Assembly (NCBI RefSeq): GCF_045207655.1
Contig: NZ_CP108785.1
Location: 744,001-808,000 of the forward strand
Direction: 5' to 3'
DNA length: 64,000 nt
Source of the DNA: Embleya sp045207655
GTDB lineage: Bacteria; Actinomycetota; Actinomycetes; Streptomycetales; Streptomycetaceae
In this document: positions 52,149-60,259 of the stretch, one piece after another
Position numbering within the stretch: the first letter of the stretch is position 1
Layout of the letters: every line of letters begins with the position of its first letter
Position numbers and translations under genes: made by a program
The notes under the pieces: model-generated
The model's input: the letters and a program-made list of their open reading frames with translations, nothing else
The model's database searches: none
What the model was told of the DNA's origin: nothing

Positions 52149-53204
52149 TCAGCTGCACTTGAGGCCGGATTGTTGCCAGTTCGAGGGGTCGACCATCTTG
52201 GTGGTGGCGAACGCCTCGGGCGCGAAGGGCTTGCCGTTCTTGAGGCGGTCGACCATCGTCTGCACGGCGAGACCACCGACCTCGTAGCCGTTGATGAACA
52301 GCGCGGCCTTCATCCCGCTCGGCTTGCCGGAGCCCCAGTCCTTGCAGGCCAGATAGCCGCCCAGGCCCACTCCCACGACGTCGGCCGCCCCGTAGCCGCC
52401 GTTCTGCAGCGCGGTGACCGCCCCGCTGACGTTCTCGTCGTTGCAACCCCACACGATCCAGTGCTTGACCGACCGGTTGCCGCTCATCGTGGCCGCGGTC
52501 TTGTTCTGGGCGTCGGGCGGGGTGTTGTCGGTGCCGACCTTGAGCACCTTGACGTCCGCGCCCGTCGCCCGCTTGAAAGCCTCGTGTGCCGCGTTGACAC
52601 GGTCCGAGCAGACCGTCACGTCCTGCTTCCACGCGGCGATGATCGCGGTGTCCTGCGGAGCCCAACCCGCCTTCCTGAACTCCTCGGCGGCCCGGTCGCC
52701 GACCTGGGTGCCCATCTGAGCCCCGCTGAAGCCGACACGCGGCACCAGTTGATCGGCGGAACACTTGGTCGGATCGGCGCCGTTCACACAGATCTGGTCA
52801 TCCGACGCCAGGAGTGCCGCGCCGTTCTTCGCGATCTCGACGACCTGCGGTCCCACCGCGGGGTCCGGCACGACGATCACCACGCCGTTGTATTTCTGTG
52901 CCAGCGCCGCCTGGACCTCGCTCACCGCCTTGTTCGTGTCGTTGCCGAGATTGACGACCTTCAGATCGACACCCAACTCCTTCGCCTTCGCCTTGGCCCC
53001 GTCCGCCTCGTCGATGAAGTACTGCTGGTCCCCCTGCTTCTGCAGATACGCGATCTTGACGTTCCCCGACACGGGAGCCGTGCCCGACGTCGTCCCCGCC
53101 TTGCCGTCTTCCTTGCCCGACGAGCAGGCGGTGAGCCCCACGGCGAGCGCGAGGGCGGCCACCATCGCGGCGCCGTGCCGACTGCGTCTGCGGTGCATCA
53201 TCAT
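52149..53204 (-). CDS. Arabinose-type sugar-binding lipoprotein
   Basis: A 351-aa periplasmic-binding lipoprotein. Lipobox LTAC in VAALALAVGLTACSSG; binding fold with VKIAYLQKQGDQQYFIDEA, GVVIVVPDPAVGPQVVE, SDDQICVNGADPTKCSADQL (a probable disulfide loop), VKHWIVWGCNDENVSGAV and VVGVGLGGYLAC. It resembles E. coli AraF more than RbsB by order of motifs, so L-arabinose or a related aldose is the best guess. Three ATGs in a row follow AAGGAG at 4, 7 and 10 nt; I give the first. A DeoR-type operator lies 94 bp upstream. Confidence 0.92.
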   Translation of the reverse strand: MMMHRRRSRHGAAMVAALALAVGLTACSSGKEDGKAGTTSGTAPVSGNVKIAYLQKQGDQQYFIDEADGAKAKAKELGVDLKVVNLGNDTNKAVSEVQAALAQKYNGVVIVVPDPAVGPQVVEIAKNGAALLASDDQICVNGADPTKCSADQLVPRVGFSGAQMGTQVGDRAAEEFRKAGWAPQDTAIIAAWKQDVTVCSDRVNAAHEAFKRATGADVKVLKVGTDNTPPDAQNKTAATMSGNRSVKHWIVWGCNDENVSGAVTALQNGGYGAADVVGVGLGGYLACKDWGSGKPSGMKAALFINGYEVGGLAVQTMVDRLKNGKPFAPEAFATTKMVDPSNWQQSGLKCS

Positions 53205-53297
53205 CGATCTCCTTGGGGACAGCGGGGAGCTTGCGATTGTCAAACAAACACGTCTGAACGCAACCACTCGCGACGTGAGGCATATATCTAGCAGTTC

Positions 53298-53312
53298 AAA
53301 CATTAACCAACA
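53298..53312. promoter_or_regulatory. DeoR-type operator upstream of the sugar ABC operon
   Basis: AAACATTAACCAACA, half-sites 10 bp apart, within TCTAGCAGTTCAAACATT. On the minus strand it reads CTTGTTGGTTAATGTTTG, nearly the ROK-protein site at 42375. Confidence 0.62.
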
Positions 53313-54239
53313 AGACTCATTTCGGTAACGCCACGGAGTCCATTGGTCTGAGCCCGAAGAATGCCGCTCTGGCCTTGTGACGCACGTGCACCGAGGGCGA
53401 GGAGCGGGCACCGTGGCGTTGAAATGCGTTGGATTGTTGTGCGCCAGGCAGATGGGCTCCGATCCGGGCTGAGACGGAACCGGCCTCGTCGTCGTCCCGG
53501 CCTCCGGCAAGGGTTCAACGCCTCGCAAGGGTTCAACGCCTCGTATGTGCCGGTTCGACGGCAGGTTTTTGCTTCCGATGCGCGGCATCCTTCATCAATT
53601 CGGCCATACAGAGATCGCGGCCGGGCCGTGGTGACGCTCGACTGGACGCACGCCCCTGGGAGGCTCGCCTCGGCCGTGCCGAATCGTGAGCACGCACGAT
53701 GCTCCGGCTCCCGGGCCAGGGAACGACCATGTTCATCGCGTTCGGACCTGCGGGGTCGAAGGCTGCGGATCCAGCGGCACAAACTCCGCAACGGGGGCCC
53801 TGCCAGTAAGGCTCTCGGGGCGTTGTCCTATCGTGCCGGAAAGCCGCGCCGGGCTTTCAGCCGTTCGACGGTATCGCGGTCGCGGTGGGCGGTGGGCGGT
53901 GGACAGTCCGCCCCGGCAGCCCTTCCTCTTGTGCTTGGCAGCCCGGTCGTCCTTGTTCGATTCATCGCCCTGACGTTGCGTTTACGCAGGTGGTCGCGGT
54001 GGCCGTAGGAGCAATACGCCTGCCCGCGACCGACGACCCGGCGCATACGCTCTCCACCTCTCGCCCGGAACCGTTCCCGACGACGCGTCCGGCGCAGGCG
54101 CGCGCCGGAAAGGATCCATCAACCGGCCACGGAGCGCGAGGACTTCGACACCGGGCATGCGCGGAAGCGGCCTGACCGTCACGCGACAATTCCCGAACAG
54201 CGCTGCCGGCACCCCGCCGGTGTGCCGCGAGTGTTCCGG
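53313..54239. other. 930-bp gap between the sugar operon promoter and deoR copy 2
   Basis: No supported gene. It contains one exact tandem repeat (53508-53543, separate entry). Frames on both strands are compositionally biased without domain features. Confidence 0.4.
53508..53543. repeat. Tandem 18-bp repeat, two perfect copies
   Basis: CAAGGGTTCAACGCCTCG occurs twice without a spacer. Length is a multiple of three, but no supported gene spans it. Confidence 0.9.
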
Positions 54240-55031
54240 TCACCCGGCCATGTCGTTGTTCGGATCGACCACCACGAGTTCCCCGACGTGTTCGGCCAAT
54301 TCCTCCTGGACTTCCTCGCCCAGGCGCGAGTCGACGATCAAGGCGTCCGCCCGGCCCAGAGGGGCGATCGTGCTGATGCCGATCACTCCCCACTTCGTGT
54401 GGTCCGCGACCACCACGAGTTTGCGAGCCGCCCGCACCAGGGCGCGGTCGGTCTCCGCCTCCAGCAGATTGGGCGTGGTGAACCCCGCCCCGACACTCAT
54501 CCCGTGCACCCCCAGCACGAGCACGTCGACGTTGAGGTTCTCCAACGACGCGACCGCGACGGGGCCCACCAGCGCGTCCGACGGGGTACGCACGCCGCCG
54601 ACCAGCACGACGGTCTGGTCGACGCGGCCCTGACGATGGAAGACGTCGGCCACGGGAATCGAGTTGGTGACCACCGTCAGGCCGGGCACGTCCGCCAGAT
54701 GCCCCGCCAGAGTCCACGTGGTCGTTCCGGCCGACAGGGCCACCGCGCTGCCGGGCGGCACCAGATCCGCCGCACGACGCGCGATCGCCTCCTTCTCGGC
54801 GGCCTGCCGGCCCGACTTCGTCACGAAGCCGGGCTCCTCCGTCGAACCCATCTCGACCGAGGTCGCGCCCCCGTGCACCTTGGCGACCAACCCCCGCTCG
54901 GCCAGCACCTCGAGGTCACGCCGGACGGTCATGTCCGACACGCCGAACATCTCCACCAAGGCGGCGACACGCACCGCTCCCTGCTTGGCCACCAGGTCGA
55001 CTATCGCGAGTTGCCGCTGCCGGGCCAGCAT
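54240..55031 (-). CDS. DeoR-family transcriptional repressor, copy 2
   Basis: A 263-aa protein of the same length as copy 1 and nearly the same sequence (LARQRQLAIVDLVAKQGAVR, FGVSDMTVRRDLEVLAERGL, GTTTWTLAGHLADVPGLTVV). Changes are concentrated in the C-terminal third (GRADALIVDSRLGEEVQEEL), which may alter inducer or dimer contacts. The ATG at 55031 has GGAGG upstream; the 29 extra upstream codons cover the operator region and are excluded. It is next to the ABC transporter it probably represses. A CAACA-N5-AAACA operator lies 33 bp upstream. Confidence 0.93.
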   Translation of the reverse strand: MLARQRQLAIVDLVAKQGAVRVAALVEMFGVSDMTVRRDLEVLAERGLVAKVHGGATSVEMGSTEEPGFVTKSGRQAAEKEAIARRAADLVPPGSAVALSAGTTTWTLAGHLADVPGLTVVTNSIPVADVFHRQGRVDQTVVLVGGVRTPSDALVGPVAVASLENLNVDVLVLGVHGMSVGAGFTTPNLLEAETDRALVRAARKLVVVADHTKWGVIGISTIAPLGRADALIVDSRLGEEVQEELAEHVGELVVVDPNNDMAG

Positions 55032-55063
55032 CCCGCCTCCTATTGATTGCATGGGGCACGTAT

Positions 55064-55078
55064 CAACAGTTTCAAACA
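55064..55078. promoter_or_regulatory. DeoR-type operator upstream of deoR copy 2
   Basis: CAACAGTTTCAAACA with the flanks CGTAT and TAGCAG, matching the copy 1 site at 42256-42270. Confidence 0.62.
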
Positions 55079-55845
55079 TAGCAGTCACCGGATCAGCCAA
55101 ACTCGACCTCCCATCCAACGAATCGTCCTACGGGTCTCGATTACGTGGTGAGACTGAGGAATAGCGGATTCGAGCATGATCCGTTGACAAATTGTTTTAT
55201 ATGGACATCTTGAATGTGTTTTCATATCTGAATCTGTTGGACGAGTGATTGAAGCTCGTTGCGGTCGTGGGCTCGTGGATCAAGGTCGCCGCACAACCGC
55301 AGCACGACGGACGGGCGGGCGAGATGCGCGGCCCGCGGGCCCGTCACCAACTCCGACCTACCGCGCATGGTCGCGGCCGGTGAGACCTTCGACGTCGTCG
55401 AGGCGAGTGCCGCGATCGGCGAGGCGGCCCTGAGGCTCCTGATGACCGCCTTGATGCGGCGTCCGCGCAGGTAGGCGCGAGTGCCGCGACCGGAGTAGGC
55501 GAACCGGTCGCGCGCCCGCGGTTGTCACCGTTCGCCGCGAGCGGCACCGACGACGAACGCCAACTCGTCGAGGTCCCCGGCGCGCACGTGGCACGCGAGG
55601 TGTTCGAAGCCGCCTGGGACAACCTCGCCCCGTCGACCCCACCGGCGTCCCGCCCCGGTACCGGTGCCCGACCTCCCCGCCGCGTGGGTGCCGTCGCTGC
55701 CCCACCCCACGTTCAACCCGGCGCAGAAGAACTTTTCCCGGATCGGGAACCCGGAGGGCGCCCGTACGTCTGGATGTCCGTCACCGAGCCGGTGGCGACC
55801 GCCGTCCCCCGACGGCGGTCCGTTCGACGCCTCGCAAGGAGAACG
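55079..55845. other. Upstream region of the small LAETG protein
   Basis: 55180-55245 is strikingly AT-rich (TTGACAAATTGTTTTATATGG and following) and contains a TTGACA, so a promoter is likely, direction unknown. 55259-55474 has a frame with SDLPRMVAAGETFDVVEAS that looks like real protein but leads nowhere; perhaps a remnant. Nothing else recognised. Confidence 0.4.
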
Positions 55846-56370
55846 GTGTTCATTCCTCCCCTCCGCCGCACAACGGCCCCGCCCCAAGGTGGCCGCGCCC
55901 CCGTCCGGACCGGTCGTGTGATCGGGGCCGGCTTCGTGCTCGCCGCCTCACTGGCCCTGCTGCCCCAGACCGCGGCCTTCGCCGCCGACGGGTCGGCGCC
56001 GAAGCCCGACACCGTCTCGGCCACCCGGCCCACACCCGTCCCCTCGACCCCGGGTGGCAGGGCCCCGCAGCCCGTGCCCCCCGGCACCCCACCGAAGGCG
56101 AACGCTCCTGTGCCGGAGGCCGTGCGTCCCCCGGGTGCGCCGGAGGCCGTGCGTCCCCCGGGTGCGCCGGAGGCCGTGCGTCCCCCGGGTGCGGGAGACC
56201 GGCCCCAAACCCTCCAGCCGCCCACGCCCACGCCCGCCCCGGCCAACCGACTCGCCGAAACCGGCGGTAACAGCAGCGCCCCGTTGCTGATCGGCGGCGG
56301 TGTCGCGCTGCTCGCCCTCGGCGGCGTCACGGTTGTTCTCGTGCGCCGTCGCGGTCGCGTCACGGCCTGA
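55846..56370 (+). CDS. Small sortase-anchored surface protein (LAETG) with PEAVRPPGA repeats
   Basis: A 174-aa exported protein: signal peptide (FVLAASLALLPQTAAFA), a Pro-rich low-complexity body with three perfect PEAVRPPGA repeats, LAETG, a hydrophobic helix (LLIGGGVALLALGGVTVVLV) and RRRGRVTA. This is a stalk without an evident functional domain. GTG at 55846 follows AAGGAGAACG; upstream codons in frame are not export-like. It is followed by a hairpin and then the ECF sigma gene. Confidence 0.82.
   Translation: MFIPPLRRTTAPPQGGRAPVRTGRVIGAGFVLAASLALLPQTAAFAADGSAPKPDTVSATRPTPVPSTPGGRAPQPVPPGTPPKANAPVPEAVRPPGAPEAVRPPGAPEAVRPPGAGDRPQTLQPPTPTPAPANRLAETGGNSSAPLLIGGGVALLALGGVTVVLVRRRGRVTA
56113..56193 (+). 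repeat. Three perfect 27-bp repeats inside the LAETG gene
   Basis: Each unit encodes PEAVRPPGA. Exact identity at the DNA level suggests recent slippage or gene conversion. Confidence 0.9.
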
Positions 56371-56392
56371 CGGTCGCGGCCCGAGCAAGAAA

Positions 56393-56439
56393 CCGGCCGG
56401 TGGATCCGGGACGGGAATGTCCCCGGAGCCACCGGCCGG
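56393..56439 (+). terminator. Hairpin terminator after the LAETG gene
   Basis: Arms of about 20 bp (CCGGCCGGTGG... with ...CCACCGGCCGG; one mismatch and one bulge) around GGGAAT, 22 bp past the stop and before the sigma factor SD. Confidence 0.7.
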
Positions 56440-56476
56440 CCCCGCGAGCACCCACCGGTACGCGTCCGAGGAGCTC

Positions 56477-57100
56477 ATGACCATCCAGGAGTCACACGTC
56501 CGGGCCCTCCACGGCCCACACCCGGCCCCCGCCACGCCGCCGGGTGAGACGGACCCACCGCGCCGGCGCGGGTTCGCCCTGTTCCGCCGCCGGACCCGAG
56601 AGGTCGGCGAACCGCCGCCGACGATGGCCCGGCTCTACCACGCCCATCGGCTGCGGCTGGTGCGCCTGGCCACGCTGCTCGTGGGCGACCAGGAGACCGC
56701 GGAGGACGTGGTCCAGGATGCCTTCACGGCGGCGTTCCGGCGGTACGGCGCGCGGCTGGGTGAACTCGACGACCCGCCGGCGTATCTGCGGCGCTGCGTC
56801 GTCAACGGCGCGCGCTCGGTGCCGCGCCGGCGCCGGACCGCCCGAGCCTGCGTGCCGCCCGTGGTCCCGTCGGTGGCCTCGCCCGAGGACGACGCGTTGC
56901 GGGCCGAGCGCGACCTGCGGCTGCGGAACGCCCTGGCCGGGCTGACCCGGCGGCAGTGCGAGGTGCTGGTGCTGCGCTACTGGGAGAACCTCAGCGAAAG
57001 CGAGATCGCCGGCACCCTGGGCATACCGTCCGGCGCCGTGAAATCCACCGCGAGTCGCGGGCTGACCGCGCTGCACAAGCTGTTGGAGGACGACAGGTGA
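56477..57100 (+). CDS. ECF sigma factor (SigE family, Streptomyces type)
   Basis: A 207-aa sigma-70 family factor. After an unconserved 45-residue start it has region 2 (LYHAHRLRLVRLATLLVGDQETAEDVVQDAFTAAF) and region 4 (LTRRQCEVLVLRYWENLSESEIAGTLGIPSGAVKSTASRGLTAL), the short SigE-like form common in Streptomyces. ATG follows GAGGAG. Stop overlaps the next start (GTGA), pairing it with a membrane protein that is the likely anti-sigma factor. Its target may include neighbouring surface-protein genes, which is inference. Confidence 0.9.
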   Translation: MTIQESHVRALHGPHPAPATPPGETDPPRRRGFALFRRRTREVGEPPPTMARLYHAHRLRLVRLATLLVGDQETAEDVVQDAFTAAFRRYGARLGELDDPPAYLRRCVVNGARSVPRRRRTARACVPPVVPSVASPEDDALRAERDLRLRNALAGLTRRQCEVLVLRYWENLSESEIAGTLGIPSGAVKSTASRGLTALHKLLEDDR

Positions 57101-57603
57101 CCCGACCCTGCGGTAAGTCCCGACGACCGGGCCCCGACGAAGCCACGGACCTGGAGGTCGAGCTGCGGGACTGGCTGGGCCGCCGGGCCGAGGAGGTGAC
57201 CCCCGCAACCCTGCGAGTCCGCGAGGTACCACTGCCGCACGTACCCGTACGCAGGCGCCGAGTCCCGCTGCGTCCTGCCGTGTCGGCAGCGGCTCTGGCC
57301 CTGGCCGCGGCGGGCTGGGCGCTGACGACCACGGGCTCGGACGTGCCGAAGTCGGTGACCGTACCGCCGGCCGAGCCCGCGCCGGCGGCCACGAACTCCT
57401 GGCCGCCGCCGACCCCTCCTTCCACGCCGCCGGTCGACGCGAACCCCTCGCCCTCCGCCGACGACGAGAACGCCGAGACGTCGCCCGCGCGGCGCCCGCC
57501 TTCCGAGGCCCCGCCGCGCGGAACCGTGCGGAGTTCCGCTCCGAACACGCCGAGCACGCCGACGCCGCGCACGCTGAGCGCCCTGCCGCCCACACCACGC
57601 TGA
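57097..57603 (+). CDS. Membrane protein, putative anti-sigma factor
   Basis: A 168-aa protein with a cytoplasmic N-terminus (DEATDLEVELRDWLGRRAEEV), one TM helix (PAVSAAALALAAAGWALT, about residues 60-78) and a Pro/Ser-rich extracellular tail. No zinc (ZAS) motif. Start GTG overlaps the sigma factor stop, so the two are translationally coupled, the standard arrangement of ECF sigma and anti-sigma. No sequence match beyond architecture. Confidence 0.7.
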   Translation: MTRPCGKSRRPGPDEATDLEVELRDWLGRRAEEVTPATLRVREVPLPHVPVRRRRVPLRPAVSAAALALAAAGWALTTTGSDVPKSVTVPPAEPAPAATNSWPPPTPPSTPPVDANPSPSADDENAETSPARRPPSEAPPRGTVRSSAPNTPSTPTPRTLSALPPTPR

Positions 57604-57699
57604 TCGTCGCGGCGCCGGCGGATGACGGGTCCCGTGGACGCGCACGATCTCGGCGAGGTCGGCTGCGGGGTGCGGGCTTTCGTCCTCGCGTGGCCCGCC

Positions 57700-57990
57700 G
57701 GGGCAGGGCGGGTTGGTGGTTCGAAGCCCACGCTCACGCCCCGTGCGTGCGCTTGCGTCAGGACCCGCGAGCGGCCCGCGGTCAGGCGCTCCCAACAGGC
57801 TCGCGCCTGTACGTCGCGGGGCCCGGCCGCTCCACAACGACACGACGGGCGCGCCGAGTTCGGCCGCGACACGCACCGTGCGCTCCGACAGATCCACGCG
57901 CCGATCCGCTGCCCCGGCGTCGTCCGGCAGGGTGGGTCGGTGCTTGTGCCAGGGGTCGAGGAGGTAGCGTGCGCCGGTCTCGACCACCGT
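57700..57990 (-). pseudogene. Fragment of a sugar phosphate isomerase/epimerase
   Basis: The minus strand reads VETGARYLLDPWHKHRPTLP, DRRVDLSERTVRVAAELGAP and VVSLWSGRAP, then in another frame ACWERLTAGRSRVLTQAHAR and GVSVGFEP: a TIM-barrel xylose isomerase-like domain with one frameshift, lacking both ends. The rest of 57604-58170 is featureless. Confidence 0.65.
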
Positions 57991-58170
57991 CGACAGCGGG
58001 GCTGCTCCGGGAACCGAAGTCCCAACCGTGCGGCGGGCGTTCGCCGGGCAGGAGCAGTCCTCGTCCGAAGCGGGCCCTCGGCGGGGTTGGTCACCGAGGG
58101 CCCGACCGGCGAAGGCACGGGACCCCGCGGGTGATGTGATGCGTCATCTGCCGGACGGACGGTGGGCCCT

Positions 58171-59217
58171 TCAGCGCGAACGTGTCGCGTTTCGGCGCCG
58201 AATGAGGACAAAAACGATGCCGGCCAGGGCCGCCATGCCCCCGGCCGCACCGATCACACCGGTCCGACCGGCGGTTTCGGAGGTGGCTTCGGCAGCCTCT
58301 TGCTGTGGGGGCGCAGGAGAGGTGTCATCGGCCGGCGCCGACGCGACGCTCGGCACCGGCACGCCATTGTTCTGCACCGCTCCGGTCTCCACCGCGGAGG
58401 ACGGCGAGTTGGTCGGTTTCGGAGCGGTCGAAGGGAATGGGGAGCCTGCGGGGGATGCCGTACTGGTGGCGGTGGGAGGATCACCCCGCTTGATCCCGAT
58501 CGTGCTGGTGATATCGATGTCGTCAACGAACAGGACCACATCGGCCTGTCCCGCTGTATTGGATGTCTTTTCCGGGCGCCAACTCGGGCGGTAGGCGCCG
58601 ATCCTGAAGTGAGGCGGCTCGCCGCGATGGTAGTTGTTGGCGCCTTGGTGCGAGCCGACGTTCACGCCGTCCCGGGTCACGGCGATCGACCCGGGTGCGC
58701 CGGGGGAAGACCAGGCGATGTCGAACGTCCAATGGTTCCAGTGGCTCAGGCGGGCCGCGCCGAGGGAGATGATGGTTTCCAGGATCGCGTCGTTTGTCAT
58801 CCAGTGGACCTTCAGCCGCCAGTCACCACCGTGGATCGACAGTGCGACAACGGGCTTGATCCTCGGGTCGTCGCTCTGCATGCTGAACCACTGGGCGACG
58901 ATGGTGTCGACGTCCTGCCGCTGCCAATCGGGGGGAAGGTAGTTGGCGAAGCTGAAGCGATGGCTGCCCGCGTCGAGGCCCTTGATGGCCGGCTCGGATT
59001 TGAACGAGCGGCCGTCGTTGGGGACGTCGACGCGCGCGGCCCGGCCCGATTTCCCGCCGGGGGCCGGCCCGGCGAGAACGTGACCGGAGCCCTGGATGGC
59101 CATGAACGGCAACTTCTGGTAGGGCGATTCGAAGTCGTACGAGTGAGAGTCGGCAGCGGAGGCCGGAGCGGCGGTCGGAGCAACGAGCAGCAAGGCAATG
59201 GCGCATACCGTGAGCAT
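58171..59217 (-). CDS. Secreted polysaccharide lyase-like protein with C-terminal membrane anchor
   Basis: A 348-aa paralogue of 39472-40554. Signal peptide MLTVCAIALLLVAPTAAPASA; jelly-roll features YDFESPYQKLPFMAIQG, RFSFANYLPPDWQ, IVAQWFSMQSDD, WNHWTFDIAWSS and FRIGAYRPSWR align one by one with the first protein. It ends with a Thr/Pro/Ser linker, a TM helix (VIGAAGGMAALAGIVFVLI) and RRRNATRSR, but the LAxTG position reads TSETAGRTG, so sortase cleavage is doubtful and it may stay membrane-bound. I chose the internal Met because the signal peptide starts there. Opposite strand to its paralogue. Confidence 0.82.
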   Translation of the reverse strand: MLTVCAIALLLVAPTAAPASAADSHSYDFESPYQKLPFMAIQGSGHVLAGPAPGGKSGRAARVDVPNDGRSFKSEPAIKGLDAGSHRFSFANYLPPDWQRQDVDTIVAQWFSMQSDDPRIKPVVALSIHGGDWRLKVHWMTNDAILETIISLGAARLSHWNHWTFDIAWSSPGAPGSIAVTRDGVNVGSHQGANNYHRGEPPHFRIGAYRPSWRPEKTSNTAGQADVVLFVDDIDITSTIGIKRGDPPTATSTASPAGSPFPSTAPKPTNSPSSAVETGAVQNNGVPVPSVASAPADDTSPAPPQQEAAEATSETAGRTGVIGAAGGMAALAGIVFVLIRRRNATRSR

Positions 59218-59761
59218 GCGCGTGGGATGACGGGCCGTGACAATGCGTATTGCACGGGCGTTCCCTCGTACAGGGGGCGGAGACCCCACCCATCGATCGG
59301 CAAGCAGGTGGGCACGGCCGCAAGGCCCTCCGGAGCAGACCGCGGGCAGACCCTGGGGCGCAAAATCCGGCGAGACGGCCGGATGCGCTCATGCGGCAAG
59401 GCATGTGAGGTTGCCCGAGGGGCAACCTCACACTCGGACAGAATTGAACATGGAGACACGAAAGTCAACGCTTGGTATACCTCGCGACACTTGGCCGTTC
59501 ACAGGCACCCATCGGGCGCTCAACCACCCGGCGCCCGGGGAGTATCGGTGGTCGCCTGACCAGCGGAGAGCGGGCCGCCCCGGCACAGGATCTCCACTTC
59601 GATGGGCGCCATCGGACGGACAATCTCTCGGCCGTGTGGTCCGCCGGCACATCGACACGGGTGGGAGTACGGCGTCGACCCCGATGGTCGTCCGCGGCCA
59701 AGGTTGCCGATCCACGGCTACGAAGTCCTCGTACGAGGCGTGCCCTTGCCCGACCCGCCCT
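59218..59761. promoter_or_regulatory. Gap with hairpin between the lyase-like gene and the ABM gene
   Basis: Contains a perfect 9-bp-arm hairpin at 59408-59428 (AGGTTGCCC-GAG-GGGCAACCT), either in the lyase leader or as a terminator for the ABM gene whose stop lies at 59762. No gene seen. Confidence 0.45.
59408..59428. terminator. Perfect short hairpin
   Basis: Nine-bp arms, 3-nt loop. No T-run on either side. Terminator function is a guess; an operator is possible. Confidence 0.4.
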
Positions 59762-60079
59762 TCAGGTGACGGGTATCTCGCGTAGTCGGGTCAGGCGGAT
59801 CGGTTCGTCCAGCAACTCGTCGAAACGGGCCGCGAAGGCTCGGAAGTGGGGTGTGGCCATGTGGAAGTCGAGTGCTTCCTGGTCCGCCCAGGTTTCACGT
59901 ACGTAGAAGGTCCCTGGTTCGTCGCGCAGTTCGAACAGTGTGTAGTCCGAGCAGCCCGCCTCGGCGCGTGACGGTTCGACCAGTGCGACCAAGGCGGCTT
60001 GTAGAGGCTCGCGTTGTGACGGCTTTGCCTTCACTCTTGCGAGAGCGACGAGGGGTCCGGAGGGCAGGGCGTCGATCAC
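59762..60079 (-). CDS. Antibiotic biosynthesis monooxygenase (ABM/YgiN-like) domain protein
   Basis: A 105-aa dimeric ferredoxin-like-fold protein: LVALARVKAKPSQREPLQAALVALVEPSRAEAGCSDYTLF, FYVRETWADQEALDFHMATPHFRAFAARFDELL. Family members oxidise quinols or polyketide anthrones without cofactors, or act as quinol monooxygenases. GTG at 60079 follows AAGGAG. It is 180 bp downstream of the MDR oxidoreductase on the same strand, so the two may work on the same electrophilic or quinone substrate. Confidence 0.88.
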   Translation of the reverse strand: MIDALPSGPLVALARVKAKPSQREPLQAALVALVEPSRAEAGCSDYTLFELRDEPGTFYVRETWADQEALDFHMATPHFRAFAARFDELLDEPIRLTRLREIPVT

Positions 60080-60259
60080 GGGAAACTCCTTGGCGCGGCT
60101 CGGACAGGTGAACCGCCGATCCGAGACTCGCACGGCGGTCGGCAGGGAAATGGGTGGCCAGGGCCGCCGTGGGGTGGCCGGCCTGACGTACTCGGGTCCG
60201 TCCACCGTCGAGGACGAACGGGGGTGGTGGTCGGTGCCGCACTCGGACCCGGTGGTTCC

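Noticed and set aside
55259..55474. PhaR-like fragment (SDLPRMVAAGETFDVVEAS)
   Set aside because: Resemblance is limited to one short stretch; too weak to name a pseudogene.
55522..55845. N-terminal extension of the LAETG protein
   Set aside because: No SD or export signal; the GTG at 55846 with AAGGAG directly precedes the signal peptide.
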